A stretch of 42,547 nucleotides of DNA, taken from Solirubrobacterales bacterium (GTDB taxonomy: Bacteria; Actinomycetota; Thermoleophilia; Solirubrobacterales; 70-9). The stretch lies in the NCBI GenBank assembly GCA_021323175.1, contig JAJTCK010000008.1, positions 1 to 42,547 of the forward strand, read 5' to 3'. A program made the position numbers and the translations under genes. The notes beneath the pieces were generated by a model, which made no database searches, had not been told where the DNA came from, and saw nothing but the letters and a program-made list of their open reading frames with translations. Positions 1 through 7,731 of this stretch are shown here, in pieces (positions within the stretch are counted from its first letter, which is position 1; the number at the start of each line of letters is the position of its first letter).

Positions 1-185
1 CCCTCCCCGGCACCGGGCCAGTCTAGTGCGTCAGCGCACAATCTGCACTCCTCTCGTGTGCGTAGGGCACGCATGCGAACCAAGGGCTGCACGCTCAAAA
101 CAGGGGGTAGGGAGGGTCGACTTCAGAGTCTGCAGCTCAGAAAACCGCCGATTGCCTCTTCACGAGAAAAACCAGAAAAAACGAA

Positions 186-336
186 ATGCCCCGAACACTC
201 ACAGACGATGAGCTGATCGAAATCCTCGAGGAGATCGCGCGGAGCCGAGGATGCCGCTCGCGGTGCTGGCGGCGGTCTGACTGGCGAACAAACTGGCGAA
301 CAAATGGCGGTCGGTGACAATGAAACCGCCGATTAG
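186..336 (+). pseudogene. Possible decayed small ORF, two frames
   Basis: An ATG at 186 opens a short frame whose first ~20 residues (MPRTLTDDELIEILEEIARS) look like a real helical N-terminus, resembling small helix-turn-helix/terminase-small-subunit-like proteins. Past about 243 this frame turns into Arg/Cys/Trp-rich noise and stops at 317, whereas the frame one base on reads a plausible continuation, rich in Gly and Glu, to a TAG at 334-336. That pattern would fit a frameshifted remnant. No Shine-Dalgarno sequence is obvious. It could equally be chance; the family resemblance is from memory and weak. Confidence 0.2.
280..303. repeat. 12-bp tandem direct repeat
   Basis: ACTGGCGAACAA is present twice head to tail (280-291 and 292-303), followed by a partial third copy. 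In the frame ending at 336 it encodes a repeated Thr-Gly-Glu-Gln. It looks like a recent slippage duplication in non-coding or decaying sequence. Confidence 0.8.
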
Positions 337-344
337 CAGGGGTT

Positions 345-977
345 CTAGAGGATGTAGACGGTCGTGAACACGATGATCCACATCACGTCCACGAAGTGCC
401 AGTAGATGCCAGGCACCTCGACGCCAAGGTGGTCCTTGGCGTCAGACCCGAAGTGGCCGCGGAAGGCGCGAGTCGTGGCGATCGCGAGCAGCGTCAGGCC
501 GACGAAGACGTGTGCGCCGTGCAAGCCGGTCAGGCCGTAGAAGATCGAGCCGAAGGCGTCGTCCCGGGCGCTGAAGCCGACGTGGATGTACTCGTTCAGC
601 TGGATGAACAGGAAGGTGCCGCCGAGGAGCAGCGTCGTGACGAGGCCCATCTGCAGCCCCCGCTTGTTGCCGGCGCGGATGGACTCGAGCGCCCAGTGCA
701 TCGTGAAGCTCGAGCTCACCAGGATCAGCGTGTTGACGAAGGCGACCGCCACCGGTAGCTCGAATGGCTCCGGCGGCCAGGACCCCTCGTTCGCGACGAC
801 GCGCAGGAAGAAGTACGAGGCGAAGAAGGCGCCGAACAGCATCGCCTCGGTGATGATGAAGAGCAGGATCCCGAGCGTCTGGCGGTCGATCCGCGAGCTC
901 TGGTGTGCCTCGGGCGGGCCATGGTGGTCATGATCGTCGGCCGTATGCGCCCCGGCGGCGACGGAGGCGGACTCCAT
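345..977 (-). CDS. ctaE: Cytochrome c oxidase subunit III
   Basis: 210-residue membrane protein, subunit III of an aa3-type terminal oxidase that reduces O2 with electrons from cytochrome c. Five hydrophobic segments are visible (about residues 35-58, 68-92, 105-128, 134-163, 185-209), the short five-helix form of COX3 that lacks the first two helices of the mitochondrial protein. The signatures LTGLHGAHVFVGL and YWHFVDVMWI in the last two helices are typical of the family. The N-terminus is a His/Asp-rich cytoplasmic tail. The ATG at 977 overlaps the stop of the upstream gene by one base (TGATG), so translation is probably coupled. Last gene of the ctaC-ctaD-USP-ctaE operon. Any in-frame reading upstream of 977 is the shadow of the neighbouring gene. 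Confidence 0.95.
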   Translation of the reverse strand: MESASVAAGAHTADDHDHHGPPEAHQSSRIDRQTLGILLFIITEAMLFGAFFASYFFLRVVANEGSWPPEPFELPVAVAFVNTLILVSSSFTMHWALESIRAGNKRGLQMGLVTTLLLGGTFLFIQLNEYIHVGFSARDDAFGSIFYGLTGLHGAHVFVGLTLLAIATTRAFRGHFGSDAKDHLGVEVPGIYWHFVDVMWIIVFTTVYIL

Positions 978-2047
978 CAGGACGCACCTCCCGCGGGCAC
1001 GGCGGCCGGCTCCGGCTTCCTGACCGGGGCGCTGGATTCGCTCGCCTCGACGTGCTCGACCGGCTTGTCGGTGATCTCCCTGACGCGCTCGATCAAGCCC
1101 TCCTCGAGCCATTTGGACTGCTCGCCCTTCAAGGTCGAGATCAGGATCTCGTCCACCCGGTAGTGCTCGATCGCGTTCTGGACGGCGTGGAAGGGGTCGG
1201 GACTCATCGGCTGCCCCGTCGCATCGATGTCCTCCTTGTAGAGCTCGGCGAGGGTCGCGGCGAGGTTGGCGCACACGTCCTCGCGCGCCACGTCGCCCGA
1301 CCGCGGGCAGACGAACGTGTAGCGGTGGGGCTGCTGCGCGGCCCGCTGCTTCAGGCGGTCCACCAGGTCCTTGCTGTGGACCGTTTTGGTCCCGACAACC
1401 AGCACGTGGGTGAGGTCCCAGCGGACCGCGTCGTCGTCCACGCGCACCGGGATGTGCTCGATCCGGGCCTCCAGCTTGTCCTTGGCCCACTCGACCAGGT
1501 CCTTGCGCGTGAATCCGAAGCGGGTGTCGTAAAGCGCCGAGAGCAGCACGTAATCGGGGTGTGTGGCGCGTGCGGCGTCGTCAAGGGCGAGGGCGGGGTC
1601 GGGGTCCATCACCGCCCCTTCGGCCTCGATTCCGAACTCGGCCAGGACGGCGAGGGTCACGTCCACCCGGCTCTGGGCCGCTTCGCGGTTCTCCTCTGTG
1701 TCCACCAGCTGCCCGACGGCGGGCTGGTTCTGAGGGGCGACCACGGCGAAGTAATCGGCGCCGGCCTCGGCGAGCTCACGCGCAGCCGTCACCAGCATTC
1801 GCCCGCCGGCGACCTCGTTCATGAACATCAGCACCCGCTTGACCCCCTCGCGCGAGGGCGGCGGGTCGGGGTCGCCCTGGCCGCTCGGCTCCGGCGGAGC
1901 GGTGACCTCGGACTCGTGCTCGGCGGGAGTGCCGATGTCGGTTGCCTGCTCGCCGGAGGGCCCGGGCTCGGGCGCCGTGGCATCCTCGCCCGGAGGGTCC
2001 ATCGCGTCCTTCAGCTTCTCGTCGGCCTTCTGCTCTGCGTCGGTCAC
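977..2047 (-). CDS. Tandem USP-like protein inside the oxidase operon
   Basis: 356-residue soluble protein, start GTG at 2047 overlapping the ctaD stop (GTGA), stop overlapping the ctaE start. Residues ~1-67 are a disordered Pro/Glu/Asp/Ala-rich leader. From ~68 (VKRVLMFMNEVAGG) there are alternating hydrophobic strands and helices that read as two consecutive Rossmann-like, universal-stress-protein-type units (about 68-200 and 205-335), each ending in a strand such as HPDYVLLSALYD or VDEILISTLKG. The classical USP ATP-binding glycine/GS pattern is not evident, so it may not bind ATP. No membrane segment or cofactor motif is seen. Its position between two core oxidase genes suggests a role in assembly, regulation or stress response of the oxidase, which is inference. 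The fold assignment is moderate and the function unknown. Confidence 0.75.
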   Translation of the reverse strand: MTDAEQKADEKLKDAMDPPGEDATAPEPGPSGEQATDIGTPAEHESEVTAPPEPSGQGDPDPPPSREGVKRVLMFMNEVAGGRMLVTAARELAEAGADYFAVVAPQNQPAVGQLVDTEENREAAQSRVDVTLAVLAEFGIEAEGAVMDPDPALALDDAARATHPDYVLLSALYDTRFGFTRKDLVEWAKDKLEARIEHIPVRVDDDAVRWDLTHVLVVGTKTVHSKDLVDRLKQRAAQQPHRYTFVCPRSGDVAREDVCANLAATLAELYKEDIDATGQPMSPDPFHAVQNAIEHYRVDEILISTLKGEQSKWLEEGLIERVREITDKPVEHVEASESSAPVRKPEPAAVPAGGAS

Positions 2048-3960
2048 GACGCCGCCCCGATCCCCGCCTCGGTTCGCTCGGGAGGCTTCACCTCGGCCTT
2101 CTCGCCGGCCATGATGGCGTGGCGGGCGCCTGGCACCCCGTACTCATACGGGCCGCCGACGACGCGGGGGATCTCGTCGAAGTTGAAGATCGGCGGAGGC
2201 GAGGAGACCTGCCACTCGATGGTCTTGGCGCGCCAGGGGTTGGGACCGGCCTTGGGGCCGTAGCGCCAGCTGACGATCATGTTGTAGAGGAAGACCAGCT
2301 GCACGGCGCCGAGGATGAACGCGGCGATGGAGATCTCGAGGTTCCAGGCCCCGAACTCGGACGCGTAGTCGGCGACGCGGCGCGGCATGCCCTCCATTCC
2401 GATCCAGTGCATCGGCACGAACGTGCCCCAGGTCCCGATCAGCGTGCCCCAGAAGTGCACCCTGCCCAGGCGCTCGTCGTACATCCGCCCCGTCATCTTC
2501 GGGAACCAGTGGTAGACGCCGGCGAAGATCGTGAACACCGACCCGCCGAAGAGCACGAAGTGGATGTGCGCGACGACGAAATAGGTATCGCTGACGTGGA
2601 TGTCGATTGGGATCATCCCGAGCATCACGCCGGAGATGCCGCCGATCGTGAACGTCACGATGAAGGCGAGGGCGAACAGCATCGCGGTCGACTTCAGGTG
2701 GATCTTGGCTTCGAACAGCGTCCCCAGCCAGGAGAAGATCTTGATGCCGGTGGGAACCGCGATCAGCAGAGTCGTGATCATCATCGGCACCCGCAGCCAG
2801 CTGAACATGCCCGCCACGAACATGTGGTGCGCCCACACGGTGTAGCTCAGGATCACGATCCCGATCAGCGCGAGCGCCATCAGCCGGTAGCCGAAGATGG
2901 GCTTGCGCGCGTGGGTCGAGATGACTTCGCTGACGATCCCGAAGCCGGGCAGCATCATGATGTAGACGGCCGGGTGGGAGTAGAACCAGAAGATGTGCTG
3001 GTAGCTGATTACGTCGCCACCGAAGGCCGACTCGAAGAAGTTGGTGTTCAGGACGCGGTCGAAGAGGACCATGAACTGGACGCCGGCGATGAAGGGGGTC
3101 GCGGCGACGACCAGCAGCGAGGTCGAGAGGTTCGCCCAGACCAGCAGCGGCATTCGCCACAGGGTCATCCCGGGCGCACGCATGGTGATGATCGTGACCA
3201 GGAAGTTCAGCGCCGTCGCCACGGATGAGGCTCCGGCGAACTGGACCCCCAGGTTGAAGAAGCTCTGCCCCAATGGCGCGCCCGTCGAGAGCGGCGCGTA
3301 CCCGGTCCAGCCCGCGTCGAAGGCTCCCCCGGGGACGAAGTAGCTGGCCAGGAACAGCGCGCCCGCGACCGGCAGCATCCAGAAGCTCAGGGCGTTCAGG
3401 CGCGGGAACGCCATGTCCGGCGCCCCGATCATCAGCGGCAGGACGTAGTTGGCGAGCCCGGCGAAGACCGGAATCACGAACACGAAGATCATCAGGGCCG
3501 CGTGCGTGGAGAAGAGGCCGTTGTAGACGCCGGGGTCCACGATCTGCGTCCCGGGCTGGGCCAGCTCGGCGCGTATCAGCATCGCCATGAAGCCGCCTAC
3601 GAAGAAGAAGAAGAACGTGGTGCAGACGTACTGGACGCCGATCACCTTGTGGTCGGTGTTGACCTTGAAGTAGTCCCTCCAGGTCCTGGCGCCGTGGTCG
3701 GCGTGGTCGTCGGGGATCGTCGGCGCGCCGGACGCCCACCGGAACCAGTAGTCGAAGCACCCGATCCCGACAAGGAAGCCGAGCGGTCCGGTGATCGCCG
3801 GCACGACGATGTGCGGATATCCGGTCTGCTCGGTCTGGAACAGGTCAAGCCCCGCGATCGCGCGCAGGCCGATCACGAGTGCGAACCCGAAGCCGCTGCC
3901 GATCAGGAAATAGGCGAGGGCTCGCCACCAGCCGGGGCGGACGAGTGCTGCCTGGATCAC
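2044..3960 (-). CDS. ctaD: Cytochrome c oxidase subunit I (A2-type haem-copper oxidase)
   Basis: 638-residue catalytic subunit carrying haem a and the haem a3/CuB centre. Visible ligands: H153 (FSTHAALM, haem a), H329 with the cross-linkable Y333 (YSHPAVY), the CuB pair H378/H379 (VWAHHMF), and H465/H467 (VVAHIHF; a3 and a). K407 in VPTGIKIFSW is the K-channel lysine. The D-channel glutamate of the usual GHPEVY motif is replaced by Ala331, with Tyr327-Ser328 just before the His; this YSHP signature defines the A2 subtype known from Thermus and Rhodothermus. Residues 1-80 add two extra predicted helices before the canonical domain, which begins near W94. The start is GTG at 3960, with an AGAGGA Shine-Dalgarno sequence about 8 bases upstream. 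It follows ctaC by 57 bases. Confidence 0.96.
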   Translation of the reverse strand: MIQAALVRPGWWRALAYFLIGSGFGFALVIGLRAIAGLDLFQTEQTGYPHIVVPAITGPLGFLVGIGCFDYWFRWASGAPTIPDDHADHGARTWRDYFKVNTDHKVIGVQYVCTTFFFFFVGGFMAMLIRAELAQPGTQIVDPGVYNGLFSTHAALMIFVFVIPVFAGLANYVLPLMIGAPDMAFPRLNALSFWMLPVAGALFLASYFVPGGAFDAGWTGYAPLSTGAPLGQSFFNLGVQFAGASSVATALNFLVTIITMRAPGMTLWRMPLLVWANLSTSLLVVAATPFIAGVQFMVLFDRVLNTNFFESAFGGDVISYQHIFWFYSHPAVYIMMLPGFGIVSEVISTHARKPIFGYRLMALALIGIVILSYTVWAHHMFVAGMFSWLRVPMMITTLLIAVPTGIKIFSWLGTLFEAKIHLKSTAMLFALAFIVTFTIGGISGVMLGMIPIDIHVSDTYFVVAHIHFVLFGGSVFTIFAGVYHWFPKMTGRMYDERLGRVHFWGTLIGTWGTFVPMHWIGMEGMPRRVADYASEFGAWNLEISIAAFILGAVQLVFLYNMIVSWRYGPKAGPNPWRAKTIEWQVSSPPPIFNFDEIPRVVGGPYEYGVPGARHAIMAGEKAEVKPPERTEAGIGAAS

Positions 3961-4017
3961 TTCGGCGTTCCTCTCATTGAATCGATTATTCCAATCGGGG
4001 TCATCGGCCCTTCCGCT

Positions 4018-4782
4018 CTATGCCGACGAGGCGGCCGCGGGCTGAGGCTGCTCCGGTGGTATCGGCTCCTGCTCGGCCGCCCACCTGTCGAACTCGGCCT
4101 GGGTCTCGTGGACGACCACCGGGGCGCGCATCGTGGCGTGGCCGAGGCCGCACAGCTCGGTGCAGACCAGGGTGAACGTCCCGGCCCTGTCGGGCGTGAC
4201 CACGAAGTCGTCGTCGATCCCGGAGCCGGGCGCTCCGGGTACGGCGTCGCGCTTGACCCGCCACTCGGGCACCCAGAAGGAGTGGAGCACGTCCAGGGCG
4301 CGCATCTCGACCGCCACCTGACGGTCCTTGACCACGTGCAGCTCGTCGGCCTGGATGTTCTCGTCGGGGTACTCGAAGCTCCACGCGTACTGCTGGCCGG
4401 TCACCTCGACCGGCATCGCGTTCGACGCGGTCGCCTCCATGTCGTCGAGCACGATCCAGGAGTAGGCGGCCAGGATGAGAACGATCGCGGTCGGGATCGC
4501 CGTCCAGGCGATCTCCAGGCGCGTGTTGCCGTGCAGCGGGGCCCCGTCGCTCTCGTCGCCCGGCCTGGCCCGCCACCTGTGGATCGAGTAGCCGAGCATG
4601 ACCATCACGACCGAGAAGACGAACGAGGAGAGGATGATCGCGACGTCGAGCAGCTGATCGATCTTCGGCGCCGCGGTGGACGCCTGCTCGCCGTTCCAGT
4701 CAGGGATCAGCATGATCACCGAGGTGACGACGGTCAGCGCCACGACGAGTCCGAGCAGCCGTAGGTACGGTACGCCCTGCAT
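4018..4782 (-). CDS. ctaC: Cytochrome c oxidase subunit II
   Basis: 254 residues; accepts electrons from cytochrome c through the binuclear CuA centre and passes them to subunit I. Three hydrophobic segments are visible: an N-terminal signal/anchor (residues ~8-26) and two helices (~45-66 and ~92-112). The periplasmic cupredoxin domain follows, with the complete CuA set: the His in VLHSFWVPEW and the C-x-E-L-C-x3-H-x2-M motif in CTELCGLGHATM. No C-terminal cytochrome c domain is fused, so unlike caa3 oxidases it depends on a separate electron donor. First gene of the operon; ATG at 4782. Only 52 bases separate it from the glycosyltransferase stop upstream, so it may have its own weak promoter there or be read through from that gene. 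Confidence 0.96.
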   Translation of the reverse strand: MQGVPYLRLLGLVVALTVVTSVIMLIPDWNGEQASTAAPKIDQLLDVAIILSSFVFSVVMVMLGYSIHRWRARPGDESDGAPLHGNTRLEIAWTAIPTAIVLILAAYSWIVLDDMEATASNAMPVEVTGQQYAWSFEYPDENIQADELHVVKDRQVAVEMRALDVLHSFWVPEWRVKRDAVPGAPGSGIDDDFVVTPDRAGTFTLVCTELCGLGHATMRAPVVVHETQAEFDRWAAEQEPIPPEQPQPAAASSA

Positions 4783-4834
4783 CAGCGCGGCATTCTATTG
4801 ATCGGACGGCGTCGGCCTTTCGCGCCTGGCGGCA

Positions 4835-6328
4835 TCAGTCGCCGGGCACGCGGGGCAATCCGTCGAGCTCACCGCGCGAGGCGGCGAGGACTCCTTCGGC
4901 GACCCTCTCCCAGCTCCACAGCTCCCTGACGCGCGCCGCCAGGGCCTCGCCGACCCGCTCACGTTCGGGGGCACCGAGGTCGAGCCAGCCGTTGACGCGC
5001 GCGGCGATCGCCTGGGCGGCTCCCGGCGCGGCTTCGAAGGAGAGGAGGTCCGCATGGGCAGGGACGACAGCCGCAAGCTCGCTGGAGACCTCGCGCATCC
5101 CCGAGTGGCCCGCCGACACCGGGGGCACTCCGCACGAGGCCGCCTCGGCGGCGACCATGCCGAACGCCTCTGGGAAGGTGCTGGGCATGACGAACGCCCG
5201 TGCCGCCGGCAGGACCTCGGCGACCTCGGAGTGCTCAAGCCTGCCGCTGACCGCGATCGAGCCGGCGCCGGCGCGGGCCGCCTCGGCATAGCCCGGAGGC
5301 GGGTCCTCCAGGAACGCGGCGAGGATCGAGAGCGACGGCCCGCCCGCTCCATCCTCCGCCTCCCAGGCCCGCCCCCTGGCCACGACCTCGCGCACCGCGT
5401 CCATGTCCGCGCGGCCGAGCGCGGCGATCAGCGCCTCGACCCCTTCGCGGAACGCTCCGAACCCGGCGATCAGCAGCCGGGCCCCCGGGTGCTCGCGCAC
5501 GACCAGCGGCCACGCCGCGACGAGCAGGTCGACCCCCTTGTTGACCAGCAGCTTGCCGACGAACAGCACGCGCGGGTCACCGTCGGCCCACTTCCGCAGG
5601 GCGGCAGCGGCCGCCGGCCCGTCCCGGCCGAAGCTCGCGTCGGGCGTCTCGCCGTCGATTCGGCCGGCGAGCGCGCGGACCAGCCCGAGCGCCTCGGGCT
5701 CGGGGCGGGCGCGGAACTCGTGGGTGTCCACCCCGGGCGGCCCGAGCCGCGTCCTGTCCGGCAGGCCGGGGTCCCCCACCGTCTCCCAGAGGTCCTCGGC
5801 GGTGTGGCGGGAGCCGACCAGGAGGGCCGAGGCGGCATCGGCTCCCTCGCGCGCGTAGGGGACGAAGCGGTCGGGGTGCGGCCGCACCGTGTAGGAAAGA
5901 TCCGATCCGTGAACCTTGGTCGCGAAGCGCAGGCCCGCCCGGGCCAGGATCACCGGCCCCATGATCAGATGATTCGCGAGTGCCGCGTCCGGTTCGCCCG
6001 TCTGCTCGACCACCGAGCGCACCGCGCGCACGTTGAAGTCCAGGTAGCGGCCGAGCTCCTCGTCGCTCAGCTCGGGAAAGGTCTTCACCTCGAACCCCTC
6101 GTAGCGGTCCGCGACGTAGACGGGAAGCACACCCCCTATGTCCGGGACGTGAACCGTGACGCTGCCGGGCCCCGACCCGCCAACCCACCCAAGCTGATCC
6201 GCGCTGCGGTCCTGGCACAGCAGGTGGACCTCGTGCCCCAGCCGCGCGAGCGCCTGGGCCAGTCTGGCGTTGTAGACGTTGGAGCCGGTGCCGCGCAGCA
6301 GATAGCCGTGGAAGATCAGGACCCGCAT
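4835..6328 (-). CDS. GT4-family glycosyltransferase
   Basis: 497 residues, GT-B fold. The N-terminal half starts MRVLIFHGYLLRGTGSNVYN, the typical glycine-rich acceptor-side loop, followed by ARLAQALARLGHEVHLLC. The C-terminal nucleotide-sugar half is marked by VLFVGKLLVNKGVDLLVAAW and by the E-x7-E motif in FPEAFGMVAAEAASCGVP. It belongs to the group-1 retaining glycosyltransferases; donor and acceptor cannot be told from sequence. It is longer than most GT4 enzymes because of an insert of about 80 residues between those two C-terminal motifs. There is no signal peptide or membrane helix, so it acts in the cytoplasm. It is transcribed divergently from the zinc-ribbon gene and upstream of the oxidase operon; a functional link to respiration is not evident. 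ATG at 6328. Confidence 0.88.
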   Translation of the reverse strand: MRVLIFHGYLLRGTGSNVYNARLAQALARLGHEVHLLCQDRSADQLGWVGGSGPGSVTVHVPDIGGVLPVYVADRYEGFEVKTFPELSDEELGRYLDFNVRAVRSVVEQTGEPDAALANHLIMGPVILARAGLRFATKVHGSDLSYTVRPHPDRFVPYAREGADAASALLVGSRHTAEDLWETVGDPGLPDRTRLGPPGVDTHEFRARPEPEALGLVRALAGRIDGETPDASFGRDGPAAAAALRKWADGDPRVLFVGKLLVNKGVDLLVAAWPLVVREHPGARLLIAGFGAFREGVEALIAALGRADMDAVREVVARGRAWEAEDGAGGPSLSILAAFLEDPPPGYAEAARAGAGSIAVSGRLEHSEVAEVLPAARAFVMPSTFPEAFGMVAAEAASCGVPPVSAGHSGMREVSSELAAVVPAHADLLSFEAAPGAAQAIAARVNGWLDLGAPERERVGEALAARVRELWSWERVAEGVLAASRGELDGLPRVPGD

Positions 6329-6396
6329 GGTGTGGGAACCGTATTCGCAGTGCCCAGCTGGAACCGCGACCTGACTCGGTTGTTATGTTGCGCGCC

Positions 6397-6675
6397 ATGC
6401 AGAATCCGAGGCAGAGGTACAGGCTCCGTGCGCCCGCGTCGGGCAGGGAGGCGATCTCCACGGTCGAGCCGGGCCGCACCTACGTGGACCGCGAGTCCGG
6501 AGAGGAGATGAAGGTGGTCGCGCAGACCCTTCCCCTCGCCCCCTCGGAGTCGGCCCTGCTCAGGACACCCGAGAACCTGCGCGCATGCCGGCGCTGCGAT
6601 CAGCTGATCGGCCTCGACGTCAGCGACTGTCCGTACTGCGGCCTGCGCCAGCCGGCCCTGGACGGCGAGTCGTGA
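6397..6675 (+). CDS. Small zinc-ribbon-like protein
   Basis: 92 residues from ATG 6397 (a start at 6385 would add four). The C-terminal third carries two CxxC knuckles, CRRC and CPYC, 13 residues apart, a rubredoxin/zinc-ribbon arrangement likely to bind one zinc ion. The N-terminal part contains a short beta-rich segment with EPGRTYVDRESGEEMKVV. I do not recognise a named family. Its TGA overlaps the GTG of the following lipoprotein gene (GTGA), so the two are co-translated. It is divergent from the glycosyltransferase gene. Role unknown. Confidence 0.7.
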   Translation: MQNPRQRYRLRAPASGREAISTVEPGRTYVDRESGEEMKVVAQTLPLAPSESALLRTPENLRACRRCDQLIGLDVSDCPYCGLRQPALDGES

Positions 6676-7028
6676 TCGGGAGGCGCCGGGTCACAGCGAT
6701 GCTGCTAGCCCTGGCGACCGTGTCGCTGTCGATGGGTGTCGCAACTGGATGCGGCGACGAGGATTCGGGCGACGAGGTCACGATCCCGAGCATCTCGCTC
6801 GAGCAGACGACCACCGAGGACGCCCCCACGACCGAGGAGACCGAGACAGGCGGCCAGAAGACGACCGGCGACTCGGGGTCCGGCTCGGAGTCGGGGTCGG
6901 GCTCAGGCGGCACCAGCTTCGACCCGAACCGGCCGGACGGGCCCACGAACGACAAGCCGCCCGAGCCGGGCAGCCCTGAAGAGGCCTTCGAGAACTACTG
7001 CAAGGCCAACCCGGGCGCCTGCGGCTAG
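6672..7028 (+). CDS. Small lipoprotein with Ser/Gly/Thr/Glu-rich stalk
   Basis: 118 residues, GTG start at 6672 overlapping the previous stop by four bases. A basic n-region (IGRRRVT), a hydrophobic core and the lipobox-like VATGC near residue 27 predict export and lipidation at the cysteine. Residues ~30-85 are low-complexity Asp/Thr/Glu then Ser/Gly, a flexible linker. The C-terminal ~30 residues (EAFENYCKANPGACG) contain two cysteines that could form a disulfide. No enzymatic domain is visible. It ends 7 bases before the convergent secreted-protein gene. Unknown function, probably a surface lipoprotein. Confidence 0.75.
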   Translation: MIGRRRVTAMLLALATVSLSMGVATGCGDEDSGDEVTIPSISLEQTTTEDAPTTEETETGGQKTTGDSGSGSESGSGSGGTSFDPNRPDGPTNDKPPEPGSPEEAFENYCKANPGACG

Positions 7029-7035
7029 GCCGACG

Positions 7036-7063
7036 CTACTCGGCGACGAAGGTCGCCGAGTAG
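7036..7063. terminator. Perfect 12-bp hairpin at convergent gene ends
   Basis: Arms CTACTCGGCGAC (7036-7047) and GTCGCCGAGTAG (7052-7063) are exactly complementary around a GAAG loop. The hairpin begins 8 bases after the lipoprotein stop on the plus strand, and on the minus strand it contains the last nine codons and the TAG of the secreted-protein gene. Neither side has a run of T, so it may stop transcription in both directions weakly or protect 3' ends rather than act as a classic intrinsic terminator. Confidence 0.6.
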
Positions 7064-7731
7064 AGCAGGCGGGCGGAGTCGTAGACGCAGCCGTACGGGC
7101 GCTGGGTCCCCTTCTTCTGCTGGGGCGCGCCGGCCTCGACGTTGGCGAAGCCGCCCTCGACGGTGCAACCTCCGCGCTTCTCGGTCGCGCGGCGACTGGC
7201 TCGCCACCTCGTCTGGCTGGACCGTCCGACGGCGAAGGACGGCGCCCAGCTGGGGATGGTGAGCGCGACGATGTCCTTGTTGCGCGCAGGCAGCGGCTTG
7301 GTCAGGGAGAAGGTGGTGGTCGAGCCGAAGAACTGTCCCAGGTTCTCGAGCGGGCTCTGGCGCAGCAGCTTGTAACGGGGCGGCTTGCCCTTCTTCGGGA
7401 CCTTGCGCAGGATCGCGATGCGAGCGCGCGATGGCCCGAATTCCTCGTTGAAGGCCTTGCGGTCCTTCTTCTGGGGCTTTCCGAGCTTGATCGACCAAGC
7501 CACGATCTCCCCCCCGCCGGGAACCGAGAACGGGTTGCGGAGCTTCCCGATCGACGTCTGGAAGCCGGTCACGTCGGCCTCGACCAGGCAGTCCTGCGGG
7601 CAGCTCGCCTTGGCCGGCTTGGCGGCTCCGAGCACGGTCGTCGGGCCGGCGCGCGCCTCCGTGCCGCCGACCACGACCATGACGGCGCACGCCGCAACGG
7701 CGGCGGAAAGGAGCCGCAGCCGGCGTGTCAC
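7036..7731 (-). CDS. Secreted protein, paralogue A of a tandem pair
   Basis: 231 residues, GTG start at 7731 overlapping the stop of paralogue B (GTGA). A signal peptide is clear (TRRLRLL, hydrophobic core, cleavage near ARAG at ~28-30). The mature part begins TTVLGAAKPAKASCPQDC and shares with its neighbour the motifs TGFQT-IG--NPF, IVAWSIKLGKP, SPLE, TTTF, ALT-P-WAPSFAVG and YGC-Y-SARLLYSAT. Four cysteines are conserved between the two, suggesting two disulfides. The regular short hydrophobic strands suggest a beta-sandwich. I do not recognise the family and give no function. Its coding end is itself a perfect hairpin. Confidence 0.8.
   Translation of the reverse strand: MTRRLRLLSAAVAACAVMVVVGGTEARAGPTTVLGAAKPAKASCPQDCLVEADVTGFQTSIGKLRNPFSVPGGGEIVAWSIKLGKPQKKDRKAFNEEFGPSRARIAILRKVPKKGKPPRYKLLRQSPLENLGQFFGSTTTFSLTKPLPARNKDIVALTIPSWAPSFAVGRSSQTRWRASRRATEKRGGCTVEGGFANVEAGAPQQKKGTQRPYGCVYDSARLLYSATFVAE

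Larger units (their letters stand above)
1..344. other. Gene-poor left end of the window
   Basis: No convincing intact gene is seen in these 344 bases. The stretch is less GC-rich than the rest, with A-rich patches around 137-186. It contains a possible decayed small reading frame (186-336), a 12-bp tandem duplication (280-303), and a 12-bp motif AAACCGCCGATT that occurs twice (near 140 and near 322). It lies downstream of ctaE on the minus strand; I see no clear hairpin-plus-T-run terminator there. Confidence 0.5.

Noticed and set aside
26-211. 61-codon plus-strand frame at the left end
   Set aside because: No ribosome-binding site, no recognisable features, irregular composition.
905-2263. 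Long plus-strand open frame (452 codons) opposite the oxidase operon, and similar long frames at 1942-3228, 2144-3760, 3502-4764, 5054-6511 and 21032-23179
   Set aside because: These lie in other frames of well-identified genes. Their Arg/Pro/Ala/Gly- or Asp/Val/Leu-rich, motif-free translations are typical shadows in GC-rich DNA.
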